Shown here: positions 33,818 through 46,756 of the stretch, one piece after another
Numbering within the stretch: the first letter of the stretch is position 1
Layout of the letters: every line of letters begins with the position of its first letter
Origin: Welwitschia mirabilis
Taxonomy: Eukaryota; Gnetophyta; Gnetopsida; Welwitschiales
NCBI GenBank assembly: GCA_051453625.1
Contig: JBOZIK010000001.1
Span: forward strand, 285,187,022-285,233,849
Length of the DNA stretch: 46,828 nucleotides
Direction: 5' to 3'
Made by a program: the position numbers and the translations under genes
Notes under the pieces: generated by a model
What the model saw: only the letters and a program-made list of their open reading frames with translations
Told to the model about the DNA's origin: nothing
Database searches by the model: none

Positions 33818-36800
33818 AATTTGGATAAGAATCGCACTTTTCTAAGATTTCCTCTTGTATCTCCAAAATCCTCAGAATTACATCTAAACCTATATAAAAG
33901 TCTTGCAAAACAACTCATAAAACTCCATTAAATAACCTTAAATTGGTAGTGCAACACATAGGTATTAAATTCAAACATGACATATGTTGAAAGTTCTTGT
34001 TGGTTCTTTCTTAACCGCTAAACTGTTATTTTTACAATATTGTACAACCATTTACTAAATTTAGGCCATATGTTCATTGTTAACATGACCTAAATTCCTT
34101 GACATGGAAGAATCTCTAATTCTGATTCAACCGTAGTATTATATATTCAAATAGATCTCATGCCTTATTTGCTAATATCATGCAAGGGGTAATTACATTT
34201 CAAGAAAACACTTTCTAGTGTGAGAGTTATTCATATCTTATATGGTAATTAAATAATTACACCTTCAAATCCAACTCTTTCATAAGATGTTGATGGAAGT
34301 TCAAACCTTATTATTAGAAAGTCATAATCCTCATCTAAAACTTTATCATATTATAGATTTATCAATATGTTTATAAACTTTTGTTATTTAGGATTATCAC
34401 CTATTTGTTTGTAGGATATATCCAATATAAAAATTATATCAAATGATATCCATAGTGCTCTCATTTCCTTAGTACAATTATCAGGTACATAATCCTTTAA
34501 TAGAGGTAGTTGAGTAAGATCAACTGTTTATACAATAGTTCTTCCACCAAAACTTTTATAATAGTGGGTTAGAAACAAATCCTTTTGTTAAGATTAAGTA
34601 AGACTTTTCATATATGAAATGTAATTCATTAAAAATAATATGTTTTACATTTTTTAGGCACTCTTAAACCTATAACAATTATCTTAATAAAATCAATTCA
34701 CAATCACCAACCTTAACACCTAATATTATATTTGTCATCATTCCCTTAATGTTGTATGTAACAACTCTAATTATTGCAAACATCATATGAATACCTATGT
34801 TGTGTTGATAGATTTTTTTTGATTCAGTTCTTATGACATGAAGGAATAATGATTTTGTTATCCCTACCTTTTCTTGAATTGTGCAGAGAGGTGGAGTATT
34901 TAGTTCCTGAAATTCTTGCATCACCAAATGAGAAATGAGTATGTTGATGATTTTTTTTCTTGTTTTTTTTTTTGGGTTTGAAGTCAGGTTAGATAAGTTA
35001 TTAATTTGCATTATTTCATCACGTCCTAATGAATTTAGTATTGCTTTAGGACATTGAACAAGGAAAGTAACATGTTTTGCATAATCTTATTTTTTATAGT
35101 TTGTAAACCAATCAAACTTTTTATCATGGTTATAAAATATAACCAATTTGTTATTCATTTCTTCAAATAAATTCTTCATTTATGAGATCCCTTATAAGTA
35201 CTTGATAATTATTTTCATATTATAGGACTTATGATAGTTTCACATATTCATGTTAATCCTCATTTACATATGCACATTTAAAATCCCCATTTCATCAAGG
35301 ATCATCCTACTTATATAGGTGTCTTATAGGTACTGATTTAGCCTCTATTTCCTCCACATTCTTTCTAAATTGCATTTGACATATTTATAGGGATAATGAA
35401 GCAAAAATTGAATCTAGAAATATGTCATTTATCTTTCATCATCTTTTTTTGGTTTGAGCCAAAACCTTAAACTAATTGTGACAATTACATGTTCTTGTAT
35501 TTGATTACATGTATCATACTCTATTTTCTTTGAAGTATATACATAGTATTTATCATAATTAAACAATGACATCCATTTCATATCTAGTGCCTATTTAGGC
35601 ATTATTTTAACATTATATTAGATGTGTATTCTTAGTTTACATCATGGCTACATTTTACTTTTTTGTAGATCTCATTAGATACATTAATTGAAATGAATAC
35701 CCTACTACTTTGACTAATGAAAGTTTCTTTGATGTGTGGCATGCTTCCATAGCTCCTATGTTGTGATCTATTATAGTATTCATCATCAATATTTTATATG
35801 CTAAAATGACTAGATCTTTGGAATTTCCAACATGTGTAATACTCATTAGCATTTCAAGGTATGGCCTTTACTTTTTCTCTTCTTTTAAGATATTACACAA
35901 TAACATTTTTTCAAGTACTAGTTGAAATTTTTATTTATTCTTAATGTTTGGAAAATTATTTTATTATGAACATTTAATCTATCATCATTTCATCTTGTTA
36001 TACTTTGTCTTCATAGGTTGAGTTATAAGGTTATAACTCCTAGGATATGTTATACCTAAAATATCAAAATTTTAGTATGATGATTAAGAAGCTATTTTTC
36101 TACATCAAATAAATAGATATATATGATTACCTCTAGACTTATCTACTATTTTATCTTTTCCAACATGCTTTTGGTTTGTAAATTATATGTCTTAAAACAT
36201 TGTTCAATAAAGTTATGTGCTCTTTCTCAAGATCTACATGATTAGGTCCTTCTTCCATAGTTAACATAAGTGGAGGTTCAAGTTTGGCCTTGAATTCTAT
36301 AATTAATATACTTGTTATAGTGTTGCACACATATTTAAAGATTAAATGTAAAAAAATATGGATAGAAGTTACATACCTTATTAAGTCTTTCACATTCATG
36401 AAATCGATTGCTCCATGCATTTCTGATGATGTTGAAATTTTTGGTAATATTTTCCACTAGCATATCATCATTATAATTAAGTTATTCCATGTTTTTATCA
36501 ATTTTCTCCATAGAAATTCATGTACATGTGAAGAACTTTTGTAACCTACTCAAATCTTATCCAATAGTTAATGACACTGAATTCCTTGAAAAGAGTAACA
36601 TCTCTAAATTTTTAATGATGACTTATACTCTAAACTAATGTGAGGATTTTCAATGAATTTTTTTAGTAATCATATTCTTTTTTTAGGTGAATCTTATGGT
36701 TGTTTAACTAGAATGTTATCGTGTAGATCTAGCTAATACTAATTAGTAGCACTAAGAGTAAAAATATCATAGGTATGCCTAGTTAGGTAAAAATATCCAT

Positions 36801-38970
36801 CATCTCACATCTACCTTTTTCCCTAATAGGAAGACATGCCAGATAAGGAGATTCTATATTTCATTACATTATCTATCCATTTAGTTTATGGATGATTTTT
36901 CATTTTATCATGTAATTCCTCTATTGTGATTAGCACCTTTTTTTTTTCCTTTTTGCTTTCTTTTCGTGGTGGGAAGAAAGGGGGAGGGGGAGTGTTGTAT
37001 TGTTATATATTGTAGTGCCCTATGTCTCATTACCATATGAAAGTTGTAGTACCTATTATTTAAAACAATCTGTGAATCTAAAACTTTGTTGATTGCTTAA
37101 ATACATAATAATTTAAGTAAAGTAGTCATGCTTGTTACATTTTTATATCTTAGAAGATACTTAGCAAACTCATTTAGATCCACATCCTTTACTCTTTATA
37201 TGAAAAGATCACACTTTTTGGTAGGAAATAATGTTGCAAATGATATTGATAGCATACCTATAGTATTTTATTTATGTAGGCGAATTTTCTAATTATGGTC
37301 ATTAGAGACTTACTAAGGATTATTACCTATGGTAACTAAGAAGTTGTGCTAAACTATGATAGACTCATTTGTTTTTTAAAGTGGAACATTAAAATATAGA
37401 TTGATCTCCTCTTCCTCTTCACTAAGAATGATCTTAGGGAGGATATAGAACACACTAACATTTTCATCAATACTCATGTTATTTAAGATATTCATGTTAA
37501 TTTTAATGTTGTAATAGAAGAGATCATGTTATTTCTTGAATCATAGAGTGTGACAGGTATCCATCTTATTGGTAATAAAATTATCTCAATGCAAATTTGA
37601 TTTGTTCTCTTTATGGTAGGCATGAAGATATGTGTAGTTTTTAAGGATATAAGTTTTGCATAAAACTTATTGCATATTCTTTCTATTTTAGTTAAAAATC
37701 TATTCCATGAGTGACTTGAAGTAAAACATTCATAAGTGATATGAGCATTTACTCAACCTATGTAAGGTGTAATGGAAGGAGTGGTTGTGGTCTTAGATTG
37801 ATGTTATTCATGATAAAGGATCTCTTGTTTTCTTCTTATCCATATGGAATGCCTTATTTTTCTCCATATTGACATCATTTGCACGTAGGACCAAGCTTTC
37901 CTTAAACTAAGTTTATAAATTAATACATCTATTACAAGTAGTACAAAACCTTGGCTATGCTAATGATTTCATCTCCCTTCAAAATTTTTCAATTTCCCTT
38001 TTTATATTAGTGTTACTTTTATGAAGGTTAAGGTATTAGGAATGACCTAAAGCTTCTTGTTGAAGCGTTACAATTAAACAGAAACTAAATTTTACTCATA
38101 TTCTATTTCACTCTCTTACATTTTATTCTTGATGTAATCATATCTATTATCATCTATAAGAATCCTCTCCCACAATGTTTTGCTATCAATTCACATACTT
38201 ATTTCTGTAGTTGATTGGTTTTGAATAGAGCTATTCATATGTGATGTTAGGTTTATGTAGTAGTTTGATGAAGATCTATGTGATTGATTAGATCTATTAC
38301 ACCAATTACAACTTTAAATCTATTTTTTAATATACATTGATTAATTTTTTATAAAAAAGTCCTTTTTTAACTAATGATTCCCTTTGTTAGTTTTCTCCCT
38401 TCACTATGAGACAAGACATTGCTTTTGATTAAAAAAATAAATGGTGATTTAATATGTTAAAAGGTTCCAATATTTATGTTATCTCAAAATAGAAAGAATA
38501 ATGATGAAATTACATTAGAAAAACTATTTTATGTATAGAGTAAATCCATGAAATAAATCTACTCATATCTTTTCAATTATTTGAGATGTTTCCATTCTTG
38601 TTAAAAATGTTAATGTCTTTGATGTTTGAGCCATTACCCTTTGAAGTTTTTATTTTTCATGATACTTCATTTCCTTCTTACACTTCAAAGCTCATTTGTG
38701 TTTCTCTTTAGCATCCATTATAGGTATTATAGGTGGTACACCAATAATCTGTGAAGAAAATTAGCATTTCAATTTAGTACTTCAAAATTTAAATACATAT
38801 ATAAATAGAAAATGATAGGATGTGATATCAACATCCTAATACGTTGCTTCAGATCTTTACTTATTTTGTTTTTCTTTTTTTTTTTCAACTCCACTAGATA
38901 TTTTCTCAAATGAATTCTTTGATTCTCTTTCTTCTATTTTTGGCTGTATTTACTTGTATTCAATGAGGCT
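33818..38970. other. Unrecognised AT-rich DNA with weak reverse-strand coding traces
   Basis: No family is recognised. Reverse-strand open stretches at 36151-36420, 35655-35852 and 34679-35011 have ordinary, charged composition (for example MEEGPNHVDLEKEHITLL and LTQLPLLKDYVPDNCTKE near 34520), unlike hydrophobic products of AT-rich DNA. They may be remains of one element of 2.5 kb or more. The upper part (to 39038) should include the 5' LTR of the copia fragment, whose start I could not place. Confidence 0.35.
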
Positions 38971-39040
38971 TGACCTTCTTACTTATTAATAAAGTTTTTA
39001 GTAGATATTATGAATTCACAAGTTTATACTTTATCTCATT

Positions 39041-39053
39041 TGATATCAGAGCA
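39041..39053 (+). other. Primer-binding site, tRNA-Met type
   Basis: Reads TGATATCAGAGCA, one mismatch from the standard TGGTATCAGAGCA of plant copia elements. A CA dinucleotide at 39037-39038 is the likely LTR end. Confidence 0.75.
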
Positions 39054-39189
39054 TAGATTACATTATTAAAGATTCAATAGTTAAGATGATACATGCTAAT
39101 AATGCAAGTCCTTCTATCTCTTTGGTTATTTCTTTTTTTAAAGGATGGCTTAAAATATTTTGGATTTGTTATATTTTATATATGATTAC

Positions 39190-39660
39190 ATTACAGATCA
39201 AACAATTCTTACATTTATGGAAAGTAAGAATGCAAAAGTACTATAAATTCTCCATATGAGCATTAGTGATATAATATTTTCAAATATTATAAATCACATA
39301 CATGCAAAAGAAGCTTGGAAAGCTCTAGAGACTAAGTACAAATAATCAAATTAAGTAGTAAGGGTAATACCACTAACCCTTACTAGAGAATATGAGACTC
39401 TCATTATGAAAAAATTTGAATGTCTTGAGTAGTACATAAATTTCCTTCAAGAGACTGTAAATGTGTTTTGAGATTATAGAGAAGATATTAAATAATTAAA
39501 GATCATAAGTAATATTCTTAAAATAGTTACAAAGTATTATCATCCTATCTTATATGTGATATAAGAAAGCCAAGATATTAATCACATAATCATGATCGGG
39601 CTCATTGATAGTTTCAAAACTATGAGCAAAGAAGTCAATTCTGTGAAGAATTCATAATAA
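39190..39660 (+). pseudogene. Copia gag (UBN2-type) relic
   Basis: FMESKNAKVL, then HIHAKEAWKALETKYK, then REYETLIMKKFECLE-stop-YINFLQE, then DIK-stop-LKIISNIL and ESQDINHII..LIDSFKT match plant copia Gag ('akeaWd.L...y', 'LrreFe.l.MkenEsv.eY..r', 'ilrsLp..y..vv..ieesk'). At least five stops. Confidence 0.75.
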
Positions 39661-40054
39661 ATACATTTTAGATCCATAGAAGTACTCTGAGATCATCATG
39701 CCACCAATGGAATCGAGAAAAATCCTTAAATCAAGGACGTAGTCATGAAAAATTTTGCTCATATGAATAGCAATTGTGATGAATAAAACTACCATGGATA
39801 AGAACGAGATCAAGGACATAATGAATCTAGAGCTAATTCAACTAGATCTTGAAGATGATGTAATTATTATGAGATAGATAACCACATCAAATCAAATTAT
39901 TAAAGGAAGAGAATGCTATAGAATAAAGAACTGACACACTATACTAAAGAAGAAGAATAATAATATGAAGAACTATTCTTCATTGAGGAAATTAGATATC
40001 AGAGTTCCTTTTTAACATATGAGGATCAACACTCTCGAAGTTTAGGAAATGTCT

Positions 40055-40320
40055 AATATGTAGATAGTGGTTTTAGTTATTACATGACTAGTAATAAATC
40101 TTTACTTAACAGTCTTAGTAGACATTAAAAATAAGTTAGTATTGGTATAAGTGCAAAGGTGATCATCATGAAAATTATATTAGTAGATTTCTCCACAAAC
40201 ACAAGTAGAATATATAATATTTCTAATATTTATTTTGTTCATAATTTAAATGAGAATCTATTGAGTATTAGTCAGCTTTATTGTAAAGTCTACAAAGTAT
40301 AATTTATTAATAGAATCTAC
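40055..40320 (+). pseudogene. Copia protease relic
   Basis: VDSGFSYYMTSNKSLLNSL (from 40060) matches 'W.lDSGasnHmt....f..l'; the catalytic DSG is kept and the His is Tyr. NISNIYFVHNLNENLLSISQL follows, matching 'v.yVPgl..NLlSvgqL'. One or more stops intervene. Confidence 0.8.
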
Positions 40321-40439
40321 AATATTACTAAAGATGATGGTAGAAAAATAGACTTTATGCTTACAAGCTAGAATAGAATGTAGAAGTTACAGATATAAAA
40401 GGATGTTAAGTATTTAATGGTAATTAAATGAGATCCATG

Positions 40440-41330
40440 GATTTAACAATTTAGACTTTGACATGCCACTTTTAGATCCATGAACACAATGCAAATGAAT
40501 CACTTTGTATGAGGTATAATTGAATTTTCTCTTTCTATTTTAGTAAATTGCTAGATCTATACTATAGGAAAGACAAAGAGGTTATTATTTTTAAAGCATG
40601 AAAATAGGTCTAAAAATTTCTTAGATCTCATGCATATGAATCAATGCGGTTCAGTGCAAATAATAAATCGTAGGATGAATTACTACATGTTTGTAATAGT
40701 AGATGATTACTCTAGAATATGTTAGGGTTATTTCCTTTATGCCAAATATTAGGATATAGATTTCTTCAAGATAGTTAAAAATATAGTGGAAATACAGAAG
40801 AAAATCACTTTGAAAAAAATTCAAAGTGATCAAGGAAAATAATTTATCTCTTATGGCTTTGAGAAACTCTATAAAGATAATGACATTATTAATCAAACCA
40901 CCTTAGCTTACATACCTCACAAAAATGGCATAGCAGAAATGAAAAAAATAAACAGTCATGGCTATGGTAAGATGTTTTTTACAATAAGATGACTTGCATA
41001 ATGCATTTTGAAATGAGACATGTGCTACCATCGTATACACTCTAAATCTAGTAGCTTCAAAAATCTTGAGTGACGTAACTTCATATGGATTATGACATGG
41101 ATGCATATCAAACATTTCTTATCTAAGGATTTTTAGCTTACTTTGTTATGTTAAAATTCTAGAATGATAGTTCAAAACTTGGATGAAAAGACAAGAGTAT
41201 CTATTTTTCTTGTATATGAGCTATATTTTAAAGAATTTCAATGCTTTGACTTAAAAAAGAAAAAATTATGGATCACTAGATATATAAGTTTTGTTGTAGA
41301 TACTTTTGATAGAGATAATATCTCTTCAAT
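40440..41330 (+). pseudogene. Copia integrase relic
   Basis: LWHATFRSMN stands for the zinc-binding 'LWH.RlgH.n'. LMHMNQCGS matches 'lihsDvcGP', with the first catalytic Asp now Asn. YYMFVIVDDYSRIC (VDDYSR at 40699-40716), KKIQSDQGK and YIPHKNGIAEMKK match the core. Near 41110-41300, NLDEKTRVSIFLVYEL and LWITRYISFVVDTFD match the conserved 'Kld.ks..cifvGY...k.y.l.d' and 'i.sRdV.FdE' region. Confidence 0.8.
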
Positions 41331-41399
41331 TATTTATGGCCAAAATAAATTTCTATTTTTGTGTTTAAATGACCCTATATACCAAGTACATAATCTCTT

Positions 41400-42370
41400 A
41401 AATACTACTTAAAATATCCACTCTATCACACCCTCTTATCCCCCTCTATCTCTATTCATCCTTTACAATAAATGCCATTACTTGCTCCTCTTTTAATGAA
41501 TTCACTAATAACTTATTAGACAACCAACTTGACCATATTTAATGGTGGTTTAAAGTGTGTTTTCAGGTACTTTTTATAGGTTTAATAGTTAAGTTGATCA
41601 ATTTATGATGTTAAGAACACAAGATAAAGGATTAAGTGTAATTTGAATTAAAATGAAGTAATTATGAAGCATTTGAGAAAATAATCAGATTCCACCTCCC
41701 ACTATAAGATAAAGCATTAGAGGAAAAGGTTCTAAAGGATGAAGTAATTAGATTTCATCTACAACTAGATTTCACTTACAACTAGAGGATGAAGCATTAG
41801 AAGAAAAAGAACTAAAAGATGCACAACCAGAGGATAAATTTAGTGAACAATAAAAAATAAAGTATTATTTTTAACTAAAATTGTAACATAAGCGTTTTAC
41901 TTTGTCCTTTAGATAAATTAGTCTGTAATTTAAACCTATGTAAACCTATTAGGTCTCCTATTTCATCATCTCTATTTTGACATTATAGTACTTATGAAAT
42001 AGAAGTAACTTAAACAAGTAGATTCATTCACTTATGAGAAGGACTACCTTGATGATTTACGACATGTAAGTGGGTATTATGAGCATTATTAATCAATAAA
42101 ATTGATGATGTGTCTTCTATGATTTCTCTCTCTTATCTTTCTTATAATTTATTATTGAAGTTAAATTTATGGTTGATTTAATTGATTGTGATTTTGATAT
42201 AAAATATAAGGGTCAATTTGAGTAATAACAAGTTGGTAAAAATGTTATTTGGTTGCATTTAAGATTTGTATTTCCATCCTATTGCATTTTCACTTTTATT
42301 TACACTTATTCCATTGCATTTCATCATGTTCATTACCTATTTTTATTTCTAAAATAGTAAAAACATAAAT
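41400..42370. other. AT-rich spacer
   Basis: No reverse-transcriptase continuation of the copia fragment and no gene recognised. Near 41690-41830 short phrases such as 'aggatgaagcattagaagaaaaag' repeat loosely. Confidence 0.5.
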
Positions 42371-42475
42371 TCTTCTCTTATCTTCTCTCTCTTTCTCTCT
42401 TCGCTTCCCCCCTCCCTTCTCACCCCCTTTTCTCTTTTCCCATTCCCCACCCTTCCCCCCTCCCCCCCTATAAAG
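42371..42475 (+). promoter_or_regulatory. 100-bp pyrimidine tract ending in TATAAAG
   Basis: 42371-42468 is almost pure C/T on the forward strand, followed directly by TATAAAG (42469-42475). It could be a promoter (plant Y-patch-like tract, but upstream of TATA), an LTR promoter, or a simple repeat with a chance TATA. It is also the strongest purine tract on the reverse strand. Confidence 0.4.
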
Positions 42476-42924
42476 AGTCAGATCTTCTCCAATTCATTTT
42501 CTTCTGTAAGTTAAAGAATATAAATTGAATTACTTTATACCATATGTGCTTTCTTGCATTACTTGGTAAGGTTTTAAGATATAACTTATAGATTACATAA
42601 GCATAACACACAATACAACGTTTTGATGTTTTTGCCAAGGAGCCATTGAATATTGTCAAGAAGAAAGTAAGTATTTGAATGATCAAGTTCAGCATAAAAA
42701 ACAAGTTGATATCATTCCTTTAATGTGTTACTTTCTTTTGGTCTTGCACAATTATTATAAGTTTAAGTTTATAAGATTTTCTTAATTGCTCTTACTTGAT
42801 GTAATATAGCTTCTTTTATTTTCTTTTTTTCATAGTATTTTAATGTGATTTTTGAAATTTCTATAAAAAATATTCACCCATCAAACACTTTTAGCATTGT
42901 TAAAGCTTGGTTTTATGAAAGAAA

Positions 42925-43200
42925 AAATAACTCTACATGAAATTTTTGCAAAAAGAAAAAAGAATTTTCCATTAGAAAATGATTTTCTATGGAGGAAAAA
43001 GGACATTTAGATGAAATCCTTATTGAAAGAAGAAGGAATTTTCAATTGAAGAATGAGTCCATGGATGGTAAGAAACTTTTACGTGAAATTTTGTCCAAAA
43101 GTAGGAAAACTAAGTCTCCTTAAGAAATATTTAATAATAAAAAGGAAAACCTGTCTTTAAAGGATGTTGTTAAAATTAGGAGGTAGACTCATTCCTCTTT
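42925..43200 (+). pseudogene. Coding-like 24-26-codon repeat, four units
   Basis: Forward-strand translation with one frame change gives LHEIFAKRKKNFPLEND, LDEILIERRRNFQLKNES, LREILSKSRKTKSP and LKDVVKIRR. Unit starts at 42933, 43007, 43079 and 43157 (offsets 74, 72, 78). The consensus is about L-x-E-I-L-x-[KE]-[RS]-[RK]-K. No family recognised; it may be the basic N-terminal part of an element's gag downstream of the TATA at 42469. Stops and the frame change mean it is not functional as it stands. Confidence 0.45.
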
Positions 43201-44360
43201 TTAACCTTTCTTTTTTCAAACTTCATTTAGGTTTGATGATGATACTCAACATTGTTCCTTCTTTAGAAAAACATTCTATAATTTTTTAGCAAACCCCTAC
43301 TGTCTTCCATAAAGAACTACAAAGAAGATATAGATTCTCTATAACAATCTATTCTTCTATAATACCCCAAATTTTCACACTTAAAGACTTCTAGAAGCTC
43401 TAATACTAAATGAAAAGCCCTAAAATTTTGCTCTTTAAAACTTCATGTAGCTCTAATATCAAATGAAACATCTTAAGAGTTTTAATCCAAAACTATGTTC
43501 TTAAATTTCCACAAATGTTTTGTTAAGTATTTAAGCTAACTGTTCTTAAATAAATCTATATGCATGCAAATATAATACATCTTTAAGTAACTTTTTAAGG
43601 TAAAGAATATACATAACTCACTTAATGTTTAAATACATAAGAAAATGAACCCTTCTTTAATTCCAAGATAGCATAAATATCATATTAACATTATATCTCA
43701 AACGTTAATCACAAGATATAATAGATTATAAGTTACAAGGATGAACAAATTACTCCATTTTAAAAATTTCTCATGAACAAGCTAGAATAATCAACATTTT
43801 CAAATTCCCTTCTTGGCAAGATAAATTAGCTTTTTATGTGCTTCACTTAAACACCTATTAAACACAAATAGCATGGTATAAGAACTGTAACCTTAAGAAG
43901 GAATTCTCAAGGAAATATAATGTGACCATTACCTCATACAATATACAATAATCTAGATATAAATATTCAAGTCTTAAAAATATTAGAATATACAATGATA
44001 GAATGCTCTATTAGAAGGGTGTCAAAAATACCCATTTATCTATAGGTTAATTCCTATGGCCAATAGGAAACCTTCAAATGGGATAAATCCTCTGAAGCCG
44101 TAAAGACATCATGCCATGCACAACTAGATAGATCACAAACATCACCTTAATCACTCTGACAGTTCACTCCCATGGCCAATGAGAGCCCTTTAGATGGCCC
44201 AGCCCTTGAAGCCATATAATTTGGTCACTTAGCAAAGTTTAAAGCATAGAATTGAATTCACAACCAAGATATTATATGTATAAGAAAATACTTACATCGA
44301 CACATAAGATAACAGTAAAAAATCTATGAAACATGTAAGAGATGCAAGAAATAGATGAAA
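43201..44360. other. AT-rich DNA with small duplications
   Basis: 'agctctaatactaaatgaaa' near 43397 recurs as 'agctctaatatcaaatgaaa' near 43449. 'tatggccaataggaaacctt' near 44055 resembles 'catggccaatgagagccctt' near 44171 (offset 116), followed by 'ctgaagccgtaa' and 'ttgaagccatat'. 'aataccccaaattttcacac' near 43371 is reminiscent of some gypsy LTR starts. No genes seen. Confidence 0.45.
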
Positions 44361-44548
44361 GCCCATAAACCATACAATAAAATAATTAAAAAACCATAAG
44401 CCATATAAGAAAGGAATAGAAGAACCATAAGCCATACAAGAAAGAATTTGAAAAATCAAGAATCATACAAGAAAGAAATCGAAAAATCATAAGCTATACA
44501 AGAGTAAAATTAAAGAACATAAGAACCATATAAGAAAATATATTAAGA
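44361..44548. repeat. Minisatellite, about six 31-33-bp units
   Basis: Unit 'ccataagccatacaagaaag' plus an A-rich tail, starting near 44361, 44393, 44425, 44457, 44488 and 44518. Copies differ by several substitutions, so there are no identical direct repeats with unique spacers. Confidence 0.8.
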
Positions 44549-46754
44549 CATAAAACCATATCTGAATTAAAATAAAGATTTAAGAACTCTAGAAGATTCT
44601 AAGGCTTGAAGGTTCAAAGGTTGATCCAAGCTCCAAGGCTTGATAGCGAAGACTTCTCCAAAAATGAAAGTGAGAGGAAAGGGGAAGTAGGGTTATATTT
44701 ATAACTAAAGTTTGGTGGAATGCAAAGGGTCACAAGATTATGAAGATAAAACATCATAAAAGAGGATGGTTGGGATGGTAAAAGTTGGTAAAGATTTAGT
44801 AACCACTCTTATTCCATTCCTTGCCAGGCCACTGGGTGCATAATATCATAGCAATAAATAGTAATACCCATGATGAAAATATTACAATAATGAAAAATTT
44901 CCAAAAACCATATTTAAACTATTTTCCATATATAAGTACAATAGCTAAAAAATTTTAACCATCAAAATCATAATTAAATCATAAGAGTTTTCAATAACGG
45001 TAATATTATGACTACTACAGAATGTGAGGTATTATTACATAAAATTTTCACAATAAAAATTGTACTACTAGAAATATTAAAAGAAATACATGAATAATTT
45101 AACTAGCTTAAGGATCTATAAAAATAAAATTTATTTTAATTAAACTTTTAGGCTAAGCCTCTGAATCTTAAAAGTCTAGACATGACATCTTCAATGTGTA
45201 AACTAAAGTGAAATATCAATAATAATGTGGAGAGATTAGTGGAAGATATTACATAAACCTATGGAAGTGAGTAACATTCTCAAACTCACCCAATTATGTC
45301 TACTACATCAAACCTTAAAAACAATGATGGAAACTTAGGAATAAGTAGAAAAAATTCTTGCTTTGAAATAGAAAATGGGATTTTGGACTAGTTCCTAATA
45401 TTCCACCCTTTTGAAGATGGCAAAAATGAGGATAATGATGATTCAACTCAATAATTAAACAATAATGATAAGCATGATGATGGTGTTATAGAAATATTAG
45501 AATATTTCTCCAACCTTTACCTACTTTCGGAATATGAATAAAAAGTGTCAACTGAAGAAATATTAGAAAATGTTCCATCATATAATGAAGATCATGAGTA
45601 CATTTATCTTTATGAGATTTTAATGAATTCAAAAATTTATAGAATGGTAATGTTAAATTGAATAATGATGAAGAAAGTGAAGAGAAAGAGGATAAGAAAG
45701 AAGCATGAAGATTCAACAAAGTATAATTACACTTATCACTTTTGAGCCAACATCCAAATTTGAAGAGTGTACCCATATCAAAGGTGTTTATCCATTTATT
45801 ACTTATACTCCATGTGAATTTTAAAGTAACACTATCTTTTTTAATTATTAAATCTAAAGTATGTTATAATTCTAGTAATGTTATTGTGTCTAAAAAAAAT
45901 AGTCTGGGGTATCTTAGAGTTCTAAATTAGGGAAGACCTTATCTTTTTAATGAAAATCCATGTCTTGAGTTGAATTGTAAGGAACTCCTTAGTCTAACTA
46001 GGTATGTCTTAATCAAGCATTATAAGAATCTTTCTTAGTAGTATTAGATTCATTCTTTAAGTAGTTTCATTAATTAATTATAAAATGATAATCATACTTT
46101 GCTTTAATTTGATAAGAGATTATTTTACATTGAAATCTATCAATTCATAATCTCTTACTTAGCTTGTAAAATTTATGATATTAAGGTATTATCAATATAT
46201 TTATTTTACCACCAAGTAATTTTATTCAAATATGATCATAGTCCTTTCATGTTTAATTAATTAGATTTCATATTATTTGGTCCTTATTTTTCTGAAAACA
46301 TATGATGCAATAACTATATTGGAAGGTTTATATTTTTGGAATAGGGATAAATGGAAAGCAAAGGAACTACATTTTACTTAAATTAATAAATTTAGTAAAG
46401 TCTTTTTTCTTGAGGAGATGTCCATCACTTATCCTTATGTGAATGTAATTAGTTAAATAATTTATCTGTTACAACATTCATTAACATGATTTTACTTAGT
46501 TTTTCATTATGTAGTATTTTTAAGCATTATAGGCTTTTGCAATTTACAAATGATCCATTGGATTTAAGCTAATTAAAAGGCATTCAAACATCTCTAGACA
46601 CTCATTCTCTAAGAGGAAAATTTGCTTTTAAGTTGTTCATATTATATGTTTACTCTCTTTCTCAACTTTAGTTTTAATAAGGATGTAAGTTATTTCTACT
46701 TTGATAATGCATGAGTTTTTTTTTCATATTTGTGGAGGGAGAGAGAAGGGGGGA

Positions 46755-46756
<2 letters not shown>
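44549..46756. other. AT-rich DNA, no gene recognised
   Basis: Short acidic or lysine-rich stretches near 45410-45720 on the forward strand ('gatgaagaaagtgaagagaaagag') could be a worn coding tail but match nothing I know. The hydrophobic reverse frame 45486-45776 is a shadow of that acidic stretch. Confidence 0.5.

Larger units (their letters stand above)
39041..41330 (+). mobile_element. Ty1/copia fragment, truncated before reverse transcriptase
   Basis: Primer site, gag, protease, integrase and post-integrase regions follow in copia order. Homology stops near 41330 with no RT or RNase H and no 3' LTR seen, so the copy is 3'-truncated. Many stops throughout. Confidence 0.8.

Noticed and set aside
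26299-33822. Target-site duplication of the gag-protease element
   Set aside because: Flanks 'gtgtt'-side and 'aattt'-side do not match; boundaries may be eroded or the upper LTR truncated.
44361-44548. CRISPR-like array
   Set aside because: Plant DNA, diverged contiguous repeats, no unique spacers.
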